64,000 bases of DNA from Curvularia sp. ZM96 (lineage: Eukaryota > Ascomycota > Dothideomycetes > Pleosporales > Pleosporaceae), in assembly GCA_022457065.1 (NCBI GenBank), contig JAJGBQ010000002.1:5084001-5148000 (forward strand). The letters are read 5' to 3'. This document shows positions 24,001 through 35,629 of the stretch, one piece after another. The notes under the pieces are model-generated. The model was given only the letters and a program-made list of their open reading frames with translations, made no database searches and had not been told where the DNA came from. The position numbers were made by a program, and so were the translations under genes. Position 1 is the first letter of the stretch, and every line of letters begins with the position of its first letter.

Positions 24001-26033
24001 TGGATGTTACAAACAAGGAAGGCTTGAAAGCGGTATGTACCGAGATCAAATCTACTCTACCGCCCATTGGAGGTATCATCAATGGTGCCATGGTGCTTCG
24101 GGACCGCCCCTTCGTCGACACGTCCTGGAGCGACTTCGAGGCGGTGCTTGCACCGAAGGTGGCCGGAACTTGCAACCTTGACGAGCTCTTCGGTGAAGAT
24201 GAAGCGTTGGACTTCTTCATAATGCTTTCGTCTGCAACGTCGATTGTTGGAATTCATGGCCAGTCCGCTTACAGTGCGGCGAACCATTACATGTCAAGCC
24301 TAGTGCGGAATCGCCGGAGTCGTGGATTGGCGGGCTCCGTTGTCGTCATTGGTTTCCTGACGGGACTGGGCTACATTTTCCGTTCGGAAGCAAAACACCG
24401 CGCTACCATTCAGAAGTCTCTTTTACCACGACTGGATAGGCAAGCAGAGACAGATCTACACGACATGCTGGCCATGGCCATCGAGAGCGGACGACCTGAT
24501 TCAGACAAGCCATCTGAACTCATCACTGGTATCAAAACAACGTTCACGGAGGCATGGCACGAAGACCCTCGGTTATCAGGCTACCTTCAGCAAGAAGGTG
24601 CGCAAGAAGAGGGCAACAGTCAGGAGCAAGCCGATGGGAACATCAAAGTCGGGATGCAGTTGGCGACGACCCAGGATCCAAAAGAAGGTCTGGCAATTTT
24701 GATGAAGGGTTTTACGCACGCCCTGGGCAACATGCTCCAGCTTGACCCTGCCCAGATAAATGCGGACATGGCCATAGCTGAGCATGGGGTTGACTCGCTC
24801 GTTTCCGTTCGCATCCGTGACTGGTTCTTGAAAGAGCTTGGGGTTGACGTGCCTGTGTTGAAACTCATGTCGACCAACCACACTCTGTCGCGAGTGTGCG
24901 AAGATGCTCTAGCAGGATGGCGGAAGCTTCGTGGAGGAGCGCAGGCAGAAGTGCAGACAGCTCCTGCCAATGAGGATCCAGAGATGGATTGGGAGAAGGA
25001 AGTGTCCGGGCTCATCGAAGGGATATCTGCGCTCATTCCCGCAGGCGCTGACTCAGTCAGGGACGTGCCTCGAAGCAGTAAACGTCGTGTTGTCCTCACG
25101 GGATGCACAGGGTTCCTGGGCACGCACATGCTGCAAAACCTGGTCGCAGATCCCGAGACTGAAGAGGTGCACTGTCTTTGCCTTCGTTCCCGTCCCTTGC
25201 GTGTCAAGGACGCGAAAATCCGCGAGTACAAGGGCGATCTCGCCAAGCCGTTGCTGGGCCTCTCTACGACCGACTTCACACACCTCTGCCAGACGGCCGA
25301 CCTGATTATTCATGTGGGGGCCGATGTCGCTCATCTGAAATCGTACCAGCAGATGCGGACCGCTAATGTGGTCTCGACGCAGACCTTGCTCGCCATGGCC
25401 ACGCCACGCCACGTCCCTGTACACTTCGTCTCGTCATCATCGGTAGCCATGCTCCAAAAGGATACTGTACACCTGGCTGAGGTACCGCCGTCCGCCTTCT
25501 GGCCGCCAGCCGATGCTGAATCGCTGATGAAGAACGCTATCGGATATGCGGCTAGCAAGTGGATGGGTGAAATACTGCTGGAGCGGGCACCTAACGTTCC
25601 GGGCGTTGTGCACCGCTTCCCCAACATTATGGGACCGGATGCGCCAGAAGAAATCCCTCTAGTAGCGCTAGACAAATACTGCGTCAAGATGCGGGCCGTA
25701 CCGGCACTGGATCCCAAGCAGTGGCAAGGAGAGCTTGACGTCATCGATGTCGACGACGTTGTGCCTGAGTTCTTGGCTACGGCGTATGCTCATGATCCCC
25801 ACAAATCCTTTGCTGTGCACAACTATGTCAGCGAGAACAGATACTTGCTGTCGAACCTCGTGGGCATGTACACAAAGACACTCGGCAAGGTCGACGTCCT
25901 AGCGACAAGGGAATGGATGCAGAAAGCCAAGTCTTTGGGTATGCCACCTGGTATTGAGGCTACCTGGACTGGTAACGAAGTGTTTGTGTCACCTGTACTG
26001 CACAAGGGACTGCATGTGCCGAAGGGACTATAA
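18087..26033 (+). CDS. Highly reducing polyketide synthase, KS-AT-DH-cMeT-KR-ACP-R, no ER
   Basis: Five exons (18087-18290, 18353-18829, 18884-19064, 19115-19246, 19297-26033) encode 2576 residues; exon sums stay in frame. KS has Cys186 (DTACSSS), His323 (EAHGTGTP) and His365 (LGHTEAT). AT starts near residue 551 (FTGQGAQW) with Ser644 in GHSSGE. DH has His982 (ISGHTIQG...FPATGY) and Asp1163 (LHPTVLDTAI). The C-methyltransferase motif EIGAGTGG is at ~1428. KR begins near 1842 (GMTGDLG) and has the catalytic LSSAT and YSAAN. ACP Ser2165 is in GVDSL. The terminal reductase has TGCTGFLG (~2260) and the Y2415-x3-K2419 pair. No enoyl reductase lies between cMeT and KR, so the separate LovC-like ER is probably required. 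The R domain implies NAD(P)H-dependent release as aldehyde or alcohol. The second intron (18830-18883) is 54 bp and in frame, so it can be misread as coding. Confidence 0.95.
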
Positions 26034-26370
26034 ACCGCAACCCGTTTGAGGCTGGGGAGAAATCGCCTTGACTATAGACCACGAATTGTTTTCTTCGAAC
26101 CTATAGAATACTGTCATTTTCATTTGAAGAAGGTACCGCAAGACAACAACCCAATGCGACGAAGCAGGGATAGAATTAGTTCTTAGAATACTACCTAATT
26201 ATCAATTCCCACTGCCCAAGGTGTCAAAGTGCAACTATCCTGAATCTGCGATATTTATTCAACCCCAGATATCGGATGTTAGGTGATACGAAGTGTGTTG
26301 AATGTATTCATAAGTTCTATCGTAAGCAGTTGCGTATATGTGAATTTTTGTGTATTATCTTTACTAACTA
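26034..26370. other. 3' flank of the polyketide synthase
   Basis: AT-richer sequence following the PKS stop codon. No gene is visible before the LINE relic begins. Confidence 0.4.
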
Positions 26371-27720
26371 TGTATAATGCATCAGCCATCCAATTCGACA
26401 GCTCAAAGACTGAACTAGTAAACTGGAGAAGATCGAGAAATGATCAAAGCAGAGTACTTACTCTGCCTAATCAGTAAATAGTTCAGTCGAAGGAACTAGT
26501 TAGATGGCTAGACGTCTACTTTGACTGTAGGCTCAAGTTCAAGCACCATAGCTTCATCAGAAACCAGCAGGCGAGCTCAGCCTTTCACTGCCTTAGCAGG
26601 CTAGCAAACTCAAACAAAGGTCTCTCGCCTAGAGCAGTACGACAGCTCTATCTAGCCTGCGTAACGAGCGTAGCGGACTACAGATGCCAAATCTTCTAAA
26701 AAGAACAGCAGACACGCTAGCAAAGGAGGCAACAAAGCTAGATCCTAGCTCTAGTAGGACTAGTCTAGCTGTTATAGACACACGAATAAAACAGCTAGGC
26801 GAGCGAGAGTGGCTAAGCTCTCTAGAACAATATAGGAGAAAAGCCATGGTCCTTAACTCTACTACTTATGCTGCAAGGTATGAGTGGAAGATTAGAAGGT
26901 AGATGGCTACTCCTCCTACTAGCAGAGAAGCCTCTAGCGCCTTCTTTCAGCTTAAACTAGGCCACTGTTTCCTGAGAGACTTTCTCTCTAAGCGTGGCAA
27001 AGTAGACTCTAAAGTGTGCCCCTGCAACTATATAGCTACTCACGATCCTGCACATATCCTACTCAGCTGCACGATATACAAGGAGGCTAGAACGAAGATG
27101 CAAGAGGCTAGCAAGAATCCCCTGTTGTAAAGGTGCGACGTCGCGACAGTGTCGAGACGTCGACTTGACGGAGGATCGCTAGCACGCAGGGCCTAAGAAT
27201 ATCTTAGAATAGACTTCTAACGATCCTAGCGAAGACTCTTTGCTACTATAGCGCTACGAGGGCGTTAAGTAGGCGATCCTACGGTACGCCTCTGCTAGCT
27301 TATATAAGAAAAACCTAAGAATAGACATAGAAAGGCATAAATTAATCTTACACTTCTCTAAGTTATTGCTCGCTAGTACATTCAACCTTTACACCTATCG
27401 CTAGCCTTCTTACTACACACGAGCACAGGCATACAGGCTACTATCGCCTTGATCAAAGAAACTAGGGCTGCAACACAAGCCTGGTACAAAAGAAACCTCG
27501 AAAACTAGGGAAACACCTATACTAGGTGCCCTTGCCCTACACCCACCCTATGACCTCTCTTTCACCCGCAAGACCCCCTACTACCCCCCTCCCCCATCTA
27601 CACTAGATTGATAGAACCACGTAGCTACCTACAGGCCTTTAGCCTGCACGTCTTATATAGCCTTCAGGCTGACACAGGACGTTAATCAACAACAACAACA
27701 ATAATAACTATGTATAATGT
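26370..27720 (+). mobile_element. Decayed LINE (Tad1-like non-LTR retrotransposon), 3' part
   Basis: Translation in broken frames shows the end of a reverse transcriptase: FDSSKTELVNW (~26392), then KELVRWLDVYFDCRLKFKHH and LYLACVTSVADY (26490-26690). It is followed by a C-terminal region with a GHCFLRDFL and C-P-C-x5-THDPAHILLSC zinc-knuckle-type motif (26903-27130) typical of fungal LINEs. Stops at 26473-26475 and 26900-26902 and a frame change show it is dead. The 3' untranslated part contains a CGACGTCGCGACAGTGTCG hairpin and ends near an (AAC)n/(AAT)n tail at 27687-27710. It separates the PKS from the transporter. Confidence 0.8.
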
Positions 27721-28192
27721 AAAAAACAAGTTTAAATACAGCGTTATAGGCTAGTGGGCAACGACTTCACATGGATTCTAATAGGACGGTTTCCCAAATC
27801 TGCGGATTTGGTCGGATAATAGCTAGAGCACGCATGTCAGGAGAAGGAGATATCCGAGTCATTGAGGCCACCCTTCGCATCTTGTCACTTCACTTGCCAA
27901 CTGGCATCGGTTTTTCCCCGTGAACATTGCTTTGTATCATACTTTTGATTACATGAATTATTAAAGTTAGCCAGCTTTAGCTGGCGTTATAGCAACTGCG
28001 ATTCAGTCTTCCTAGCCAACAAAAAAGAATGGAAATGTTGGTTCAAATGCCTCGATGTTGAGGGGAGGCCAAGTATAACTTTTGAAGACGAACTGTCTTC
28101 CGATTGCGAGAGGACTACAAGTGGATCGTTGGCGAAATGGAGAGGCGATGGAACCATCTTGGAGCGGTCCAAGTACAAAGTGAAGAGCTTCT
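27721..28192. other. Intergenic region downstream of the MFS gene
   Basis: No gene. Terminator region of the minus-strand transporter plus sequence next to the LINE tail. Confidence 0.35.
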
Positions 28193-30290
28193 TCAAGCAC
28201 TTTCTTTCTTCTTGTTCGTGTTGTCCCATTTCGTGGCCAAGCTGGTGATGGCAGTGATGCCACAGGATGCGATAGTAATTGCGAAGGCAACCTTGATACC
28301 CCAAGCATACGCACGGACGACGCCGTCTAGCTCGGCTCCGTGAAAAACCCGACGCAGGGCTGTAGCACCCGTGGATATGAGTAGAGAGTGATCGACATTT
28401 GGTGCGGTACTATGAAGCTTGCGCAAGAGCTGGTTATCGAAGCCGGACTGTGCGGCTGCGATCATGAACGTAGAACCGATAGATCGAGCGACTGTACTCG
28501 AGAGATACAATTAGCTTCGGAGTATAAGAGGACAAACAGAGACGACGATATTCTCTAGGAATAGGCGGGAGAATACTTACAAATTATTATAGCGGTCACA
28601 GGAGCGATGTCGGTTGGCTTGGCGAACGCCTGCGCAATGATTAGCGGGATCTGGAGGCCCATGCCGTATCCAAAGCCCGCCAACATCTGGTAGCCGACCC
28701 ATTTGCCTGTCGATGTTCCGATATCAAGGGTGTACAACAGACCGGCGGAGATAGTCACAACCACAGAGCTGGCCAGGAGAAATGGGGCGGCAATACCCGT
28801 CTTCGAGACAGCTTTGCCAGAGGCAAACGTGGAAATGCTAAACAAGCCGATGAGAGGAATGTTGCGCACGCCAGAGCTAATTGCACTACGGTTGTCGACA
28901 CTTTGGAAATAGATGGGCAGGTAGTAGAGCGTGATGAAGTACGCGCCGGCAAAGAAGAAACCCCATAAAGAGTTAACCCAGACGGTCCTTTGTCGCATGA
29001 GACGTGGCGTCAGCATAGCACGCTCACCTTGCCATATTTCGACGATGATGAGTGCAATAACCATGAGGCCGAAGCCGACGAGTAAGCCGATGACGAGACT
29101 AGACTTCCAAGGATGAGTTACCCCACCGTACTGAAGAGCTAGAAGCAAGCATAGGGATGCGCCCATCACAAGCGCAGTTCCTGGGAAGTCCATTTGTAAA
29201 ATCTTCTCCTTGTGTGTAGCTTGCACTCGCGGAGCGGTTGAAGGGGTTTTGAAGGTGGTCAGAATGACCGCCGCCACCAGACCGCCAATGGGAAGGTTGA
29301 TATAGAAGCACCTACATTCGACATGGGGTTAGCTCCTGTCCTGACTGAAGTCGACGTGAAAACGATCATATGTTTTGTAACAAAGGCGAAGAGTGAAAGC
29401 GTCTTTACTCACCATCTCCAAGATACCCCGTCTGTAAGCCCTCCACCAATGAGTGGTCCAGCGACAGCGGCAATGCCATATGTCATTCCAATGAGGCCGG
29501 TGTAGGTGGCTCTTTTCGCAGGCTCGGAAGAAAAGGCAGAAATCGTGTACGCTCCAGGCGCTACCCCCGAGGCACCGAGACCAGCAAAGGCACGTCCAAC
29601 AATGACGGTCGTCGAGTTCTGAGCGACAGCGCTGATCAAACTCCCAACTTCGAATATGAATATCGCGGCAAGGAAACTGGTTTTAAGGGGAAAGAATTTG
29701 AATATCTTGCCCCACTGCGACTGGAACGCTCCGAGCGTCAGGAAATACGCCGAACCGTACCATGAGATGTCCTGGATTCTGCCGAAGCGGTCGGTGATTT
29801 TTGGGATGGCGGTTGCAACGATGGTCTGAATCGAGAATGTCAGCGTACTGGCGTATGATGCATTGGCAAAGAATGAATCTGTATGAGGGGAGGGTCTTGT
29901 AGTGGCAGAACTTACCTGATCCAGAGCACAGAGTGTAATACTAAGCAATAGCGCGAGCATGATAAAGAACATCTGAAGACCCTTTGGGTATTCAACAGCT
30001 TTTGCCGGCTCCTCTGTAGCTTTCTCTCCAGTCGTTGAACCATCGTCTTCGGGGGTTTCCAGTTTGCCACTGCCATTGGCAGTCGAGGATGCTATAGTGG
30101 ACGGTTCGTTCGACTCAACAGCTTGTTTTTCCATGTCAGGCTCGGCCTGATACGGTTTCTCTTCGAACTCGTCGAGCTTGCCATGCTCTGGCAAGCGTGG
30201 TGGGTTTGCTGATTCAGCCATATGGGATTGTCGTATGGCTTGACTGTTGCGACTTGCTGTGAGACTCTGTGAGCTTTCCGTATGCGACAC
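28193..30290 (-). CDS. MFS drug:H+ antiporter (DHA2/14-TM type), probable product exporter
   Basis: Four exons (30290-29916, 29825-29413, 29311-28581, 28491-28193) encode 605 residues. A ~100-residue hydrophilic, Glu/Ser-rich N-terminus precedes about 14 membrane segments. Motif A-like DRFGR follows ATAIPKIT, and GRAFAGLGASGVAPGAY is the antiporter motif C-like glycine pattern. FDNQLLRKLH lies near the C-terminus. The first intron (29915-29826, 90 bp) is in frame without stops: reading through it interrupts the strongly conserved LDQ-TIVATAIPKI segment, so it must be spliced. This family exports toxins and secondary metabolites in fungal clusters. It is divergent with the regulator, though ~1.95 kb apart. 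Confidence 0.9.
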
Positions 30291-32240
30291 CGAAGCGAAC
30301 GGTGTGCGATTAGCTTATATAGATAGGCTAAAACACAGTGACAAACCAAGGGATGAGATCTAATTGTGCCAAGGCTATATCCACACGTGATACGGAGGTA
30401 ATGATCGGGGATAGTGTTCAGAAGAAAACATCCAAGCAAGTGCCTGCCAACTCTCCTTTGTTTGTGGCTCTTGGCGCTCGTTTTCCATTCTATCGGGTGG
30501 TACAATAAAGCTAACCCCAATTCCATGCGCCGTTAAGTCTGTAAACCCGTTAACTCCGGTAACACGCGTTAACGCCGCTGTTCCCGAACGGTAATAGTGG
30601 CATTGCCGCTAAACTTATCTACAGGAACGAGCCCACGCTGGCTTTCGAGGTACTCATGCTGTGACTGTGCATGGATCTTGCCAATCACTGCTTAATTCTT
30701 CTCCTCAATTATACAACAACATGATGAGCGGATCACCTGGGGGACGAAAACATGTTGACAGTGTAGGTTTGGCAGGCCCAATCGCTGTAAGTACGCCGTA
30801 TGGAGGACGCTTTCAAAAGTTATGGTCCCGCGGCTAGACAGGGATTCTCGATCTTTGCCGGAATACTACCGAAATACGACCAAACTATGGAGACCTCTCT
30901 ACTTGAAGTACCTATTACCCTCGTGATACTTATCGCCGTCTCTTAACTGGATAATCTGATCGATATATACTAGGATCTGCTCTATCTAAGCCTAGATTTG
31001 GTGTTGAGGTAGCTCACGCCAGACTCAATGCTATATTACTGGAGAAGACTAGTAAATGCGCTGATCTTAGCGGTAGATTTGCCTACAAAAGGTAGCATTA
31101 GTGCTACCACTACGGCCCAGGTCGAGTACGAGAAGATGCCATCCCAACACGAAACATCTAGCTATATTGATCTATTTACAGCCTCACGACAGGTGGATAG
31201 CTCTCAAAAAAAAAACACCAGTGGGTGCCTAGATATGTATGAAGTATTCGGTCCGATAGGCTGTCCAATCCAACAGAGGCTTGGTGGGGCCATCACATCT
31301 GAAAGCATCCTTCGCAGAATAGCCTATCTTCTCGGTGTCCGTAGTCTGTACGTGGCTACATTAGGCTTGACGTGTCAAGTTTTACTCGTCCCTAGGTAAT
31401 CCGCAGGATTACGATCCCCCCACGGGGTACCATATTCACCGACGCCAATACGCAACAAGATACCCTTGGCCTACTGATAAGCACTCGCTAGCCAACTGAC
31501 AAGCTTCATCGGTGTACGTAGAGACTTCCCTCTCCCACCTCCATCACGCCACCTACATCAGGCCAACCACGAAAGTTGCCACATCACTTACAAAGGGAAA
31601 AATATGGCCTTGGAGATTCAAGGCCTGATCTCGCATACCGGATACTGTCCTATTACCCCTATCTTGTTCCCGGCCTAAATATGCAGGCTGGGCGAATATT
31701 TAGGACACGTGGTATAGGGGGTGGTGATCGAATTGCGCAATGGTGGTCACAGCCTCATACATAAATTGAACTGAGTCAAGCCCTCCTGCAGTCAGCGTAC
31801 TATCACACCACCCGCTGCAAGGTGGCACGCAGATTATACGAAGTTGGAAAGCCAATCGGGCGTAATCCGCCAACAAGCATGGTTGCCTTACATGGGATCC
31901 TCGTATCCGCGGATAAGCATACATACGTACACGCGGAGGGCTGCCACCCCGCTATATACGGAAGGTGAAACTAAGGGCCGTCCCAGGTAGACTGCCGAGT
32001 CGTGCAAGTGGCGTGGGAGGGGAAAATGCATGAGAGCGGGACCGGGGATAAGCCACGCGGGCCGAATCATAGCGGGAACGTTTGGCTGACTTTTCGCCTG
32101 ACCATGATTCTTTAGCGACACCAAAGTAGGCTAGCTCGGTATCAGCAGTCAGTATCTTCTACTCCGGAGTCAAGTTTGTTCATGAACGAACAGTATCCTT
32201 AAACATATTATTTATGAACGAACAGTTATCCCTAATCCGC
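30291..32240. other. Intergenic region between transporter and regulator
   Basis: A long divergent spacer of 1.95 kb. No CGG-N4-CCG site was seen. The largest frame (31028-31399, plus strand) has no recognisable motif. A run of nine A lies near 31207. It probably contains the regulator's 5' region and possibly undetected degenerate repeat. Confidence 0.4.
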
Positions 32241-33364
32241 ATGCGCTCCAATAGCAAAATGTATTCTCAAAGATACTCCTGCGATCGCTGCCGCCAGCAA
32301 AAGGTTCGATGCCTCAAAAATTGGGAATTATCGACGGCCATTGGTGGGGACGGCTACCATTTCACCCCATGCGAACGATGTACAAAGGCGGATGTGGCAT
32401 GTGTGTACAGCTGTGTGTCTTATTTCTACCTTGCGTATTATAGATTTTATTTACATTGACTAATTTATCTTTTGCGTTATTTGCAGTGAGGCAGAGACAG
32501 CGACGATCGAAGGGAGAAGATAACACATCGTTACCCAAAGGAAACACGCACCTCGGTCCAGACTTTTCCAGCGTGCCCACGAGCAAAGAAGTTACAGGGT
32601 TTGACCTTAACGACCTGATGATGCCGTCTCTCGACACAACCATGGCCTGCATCGACGACGGAGATGCATATAGCTGGAATAACGGATCCAGCCCAACACT
32701 TTATCGGGACGAAGGCAAAGAGACACTGTCTGGGCAGCTGATGAACTTGAGTAATCGAGCCATAGGAACGGCACGAGAACTTGAGAACGCGGTTATTACT
32801 ACACCTCTAACGGTCAACTCTCCTGTGGTGGAGGAAGCGTTCGAGGCTGCGAATGCTTTGGTGCGCATCATCAACAACATTGCTGTGGCGAACAGCGCAT
32901 GTGGCTCCTCGCAGCTTTTGACTCGCCAGCGACATGTGTTTACCGAACACAGCCTAATTTTCCAGGCTCTCGCCACTCATCAGCATGTCCTGGCTCTGTT
33001 CCGTGCAATTTATGACTTTATCAAGAGGTCATTGGGGTCTACTCTTCAAGAGACCGAGTCGCAACAGCTATCTTTACACGGTGCTGGGTCTTCTTCTGCG
33101 CAGTTCATCATGGTTCTACAGCTCATCATGCACCTAGTCAACCGCATAGGTCGGAGCCTCCGTATTGGAAATCAAAGGATAAGCGACCAATCCGTGCAGA
33201 CGTTGCAGACGCCTCTAACCGAAGGTGATGAAGAAAGCAGCAGCCCACAAAGTATCGTCGATTCTGCTCAAGCTTTTCTAAGAATGCTACCTAATGAGCA
33301 TGTTAAGCTTAACGAGGACATTCAAGAGCTCCAAGTCTGCATAGAGGAGGGGGTGCATATATAG
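32241..33364 (+). CDS. Zn2Cys6 transcription factor (probable cluster regulator)
   Basis: Two exons (32241-32412, 32487-33364) encode 349 residues. The binuclear cluster is SCDRCRQQKVRC ... PCERCTKADVAC, i.e. C-x2-C-x6-C-x19-C-x2-C-x6-C. The third-to-fourth Cys loop is much longer than the usual 5-12 residues and includes GGDG. The intron falls just after the cluster, followed by a basic linker (LRQRQRRSK). The C-terminal ~200 residues resemble the AflR-type activation/regulatory region (a helical SPVVEEAFEAANALVRIINN segment). A start at 32259 is also possible. By position it probably controls the cluster; the DNA motif it reads may be the CGG palindrome noted elsewhere. Confidence 0.85.
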
Positions 33365-33624
33365 ACTACACATAGAATTGAGGTCTTACAAGTCACGAAC
33401 ATCTCGCACGTGGAGTTGACAGTTGCAATCGCCAAGGATTCCGGGAACCTCGTTGCGGGGAACCGAGGTCTTGCATACTTCGTAAGCCTCCACTAGCCAG
33501 GTTGCATGGTCTTGGCTCTGCTGCGGCTGGCTCCGTAGTTGGCCATAGCTTGCAACAGGTCACTAGTTGCAACACCCCACTGAATATAGCCACCTACTCA
33601 AAATAAGGCTGCGCGTAGTCAGCA
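33365..33624. other. Regulator 3' flank
   Basis: No gene or repeat is clearly visible before the LINE-derived segment. Confidence 0.3.
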
Positions 33625-33745
33625 CCCTATCCATGCTAAGAGTATTAGGACCCTTTTTTAAAGTACCTGCAGGCCCTGTGCGCCAGCAATCCACTTCCGA
33701 GTCAACGTCGTGACGTCGTGACCCTGTCGCGACGTTGTGCTCTTA
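33625..33745 (-). mobile_element. Second LINE 3'-end fragment, inverted
   Basis: On the minus strand this segment matches the 3' untranslated part of the LINE at 27131-27195: a CGTCGCGACAGGGTC hairpin region, then GTTGACTCGGA and CGCACAGGGCCT blocks in the same order. An 8-bp local duplication and several C/T and G/A differences separate the copies. No coding part remains. Confidence 0.55.
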
Positions 33746-34696
33746 CACTAGCTCCTAGTATGAGGCTAGGTTACGTGATCGTCGCCCCGCGATAATTACT
33801 GCCTTCTATCGCAAGGTAGGAATCCTCCTTGCCACTTGTAACGCTATGCTAACTAGTAATGTTAACGCGGCAACGCTAACATCTTAACACATAATTTTTG
33901 TTGTAGCTCTATAGTAACAGGTTTTACCTTCTGGATTTTGCAATTCGACTATCATAATCGCTTTTTTAACAGCTATACTAGTTGTAGAGTTATCACGTGT
34001 TGAAGTAGGTGGGAGGAGATATTAATAATGCAGGGGGTGTTGCAACTAGTGTCCTGTTGCAAGCTATGACCAACTACGGTATGCTCCTGCCTCTCTACTA
34101 TTAGTAAGCCTTGCACAGTCAACTCCTGGGTGTCATCATTTTGGAGCTTAAGTGTCGCTCTGTTGATGCTTGGATAGCATGTCTTTTTTGCACGAGTATA
34201 GTACTTGCTACATTCAATTGGATGGAAGAGACATATCGGCCCTGGAGTCAAGGCACATTGGGACGACTAGGCCTCCGAAAGTACTGAATGCACTCTCAAG
34301 CATTAGGCAGCTGTCTCGGCTAGAGAGCCTTTTTGGCAACACCGCGGCAAATATATCCGAGAGCCAATCGTTCGCAAGGTTAAGCAGCCAATTGCCGTAA
34401 TGTCAAGTCATGTGCGGACCGTTGCAAAGGGCCGAGGACCTGCATTGTTTATTCATTGTATTGGATACTTGTCTACAGCCGCTTACCCACATCGTGCGGC
34501 ACGAACTATTGGGCCTTGTTGATGTAGCCGCGATCTCGGATCACGATGCTACTCTGGGCGAGGGTACAAGCAGGGTATTATTACGCCTCATGCACAGTCC
34601 TATCTTGGGAAGGGTCGCATCAATGCCTCTAAAGTTGACGTTATTGGACGGGGTGGAAAGCCGGGATTGCTTATACTAGGGGATCTGCACACAACT
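33746..34696. other. Intergenic, probable repeat debris
   Basis: Several medium open frames on both strands (33973-34251 minus, 34170-34400 plus, 34410-34679 plus) carry no motif I recognise. The mixture of AT-rich parts and stop-laden coding-like stretches suggests a degraded transposon, but no family can be named. Confidence 0.35.
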
Positions 34697-35629
34697 TTAC
34701 GAGAAATGCGCCGAGAACCATGACACGCATTGCTCCTCCGCCCGCTCGGCCGCTACCATTTGTTCTTCATCCTCTGGATGTGTCCTAGTTGCAAAGCCAT
34801 GCTTAGCACCAGGAATAAGCTGGACCTCATGCTTAGCGTCCTTCTTGCTCTCAAGAATGTCCTTCACTCTCTTGATGTCAGGCCCCTTCATCTGCAGGTC
34901 TTCTTCGCCGACAGACCAGGAAATACTGATCTTGATGGCCTCGACATCATCTGGAACCTTGATATAGGTTGGATGCGCAACGAAAGCAGCGTCAATGAGT
35001 GGTTCTGAGGTGGACGAGAGTGTCTGGGATGGGTGTCGGACCACGCGGTGATTGGGCTGATCTTTTGCGAGCGTGACGGTGTGTTTGCCGCCCCAGCAGA
35101 ACCCAGCCGCGCCGACCTTCAAGTGTGTATCCTGAAAAGGTGGAGGCGAGGTACGGAGATCTTGAAAATACTTGATGACACCAGCCTCGGTCTTAGCAGG
35201 GCTGCACCTCAACATCCATGGAATTCCATAGTACAGAGCTTTGAGGAAGATAAACGGCTTCACGAAGATTGTGCTGAACCAGGATGATTTCTCTAAAAGC
35301 GCCTCGACACAGGGTAGCATTCTGGGAGACATGGCGTGACCTTCAAGTATTGGTAAGTCAGGTGTATATCGAATGTCGCAGATAAAAGTCGGACCTTTCA
35401 TGAAGTCTGGACAGTATACCAGAAAACCTCTTTTAGCATAATGGTCGGACAAGACTCGATTGTTTACAAAGTCCCAGCCAAATGCATCGGTGATGACGAC
35501 AATGATCCCCATAGGCGTGAGGCCAGCTTCGGGCTCAGCAACGTAAGTCCTGACGCCATGTATCGTAACCTCCCTACCTTTGGGGTGGTCTTTGGACACT
35601 CCCCCACGAAAGCAGTCGGAACAGGACAT
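34697..35629 (-). CDS. Dienelactone-hydrolase-family protein
   Basis: 310 residues if read as one exon from ATG 35629. The nucleophile motif is GFCWGG (Cys178), with Asp/Glu in GEEDLQMKGP and His in GAKHGFATR, the normal Cys-Asp-His set of dienelactone hydrolases. A 54-bp in-frame intron is possible (35394-35341; GTCCGA...GAAG), since removal joins DFMKG to HAMSPR as in relatives and gives 292 residues. Its donor is weak, so both forms are left open. In fungal clusters such proteins hydrolyse or lactonise esters. It is divergent with the trans-ER (730 bp between ATGs). Confidence 0.85.
   Translation of the reverse strand: MSCSDCFRGGVSKDHPKGREVTIHGVRTYVAEPEAGLTPMGIIVVITDAFGWDFVNNRVLSDHYAKRGFLVYCPDFMKGPTFICDIRYTPDLPILEGHAMSPRMLPCVEALLEKSSWFSTIFVKPFIFLKALYYGIPWMLRCSPAKTEAGVIKYFQDLRTSPPPFQDTHLKVGAAGFCWGGKHTVTLAKDQPNHRVVRHPSQTLSSTSEPLIDAAFVAHPTYIKVPDDVEAIKISISWSVGEEDLQMKGPDIKRVKDILESKKDAKHEVQLIPGAKHGFATRTHPEDEEQMVAAERAEEQCVSWFSAHFS

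Noticed and set aside
31028..31399. 123-residue plus-strand frame in the MFS-regulator spacer
   Set aside because: No recognisable motif, includes a homopolymer A run; may be chance or relic.
33973..34679. Possible transposase remnants
   Set aside because: I tried reading it as a hAT-type or other transposase on the minus strand but no family motif was convincing.
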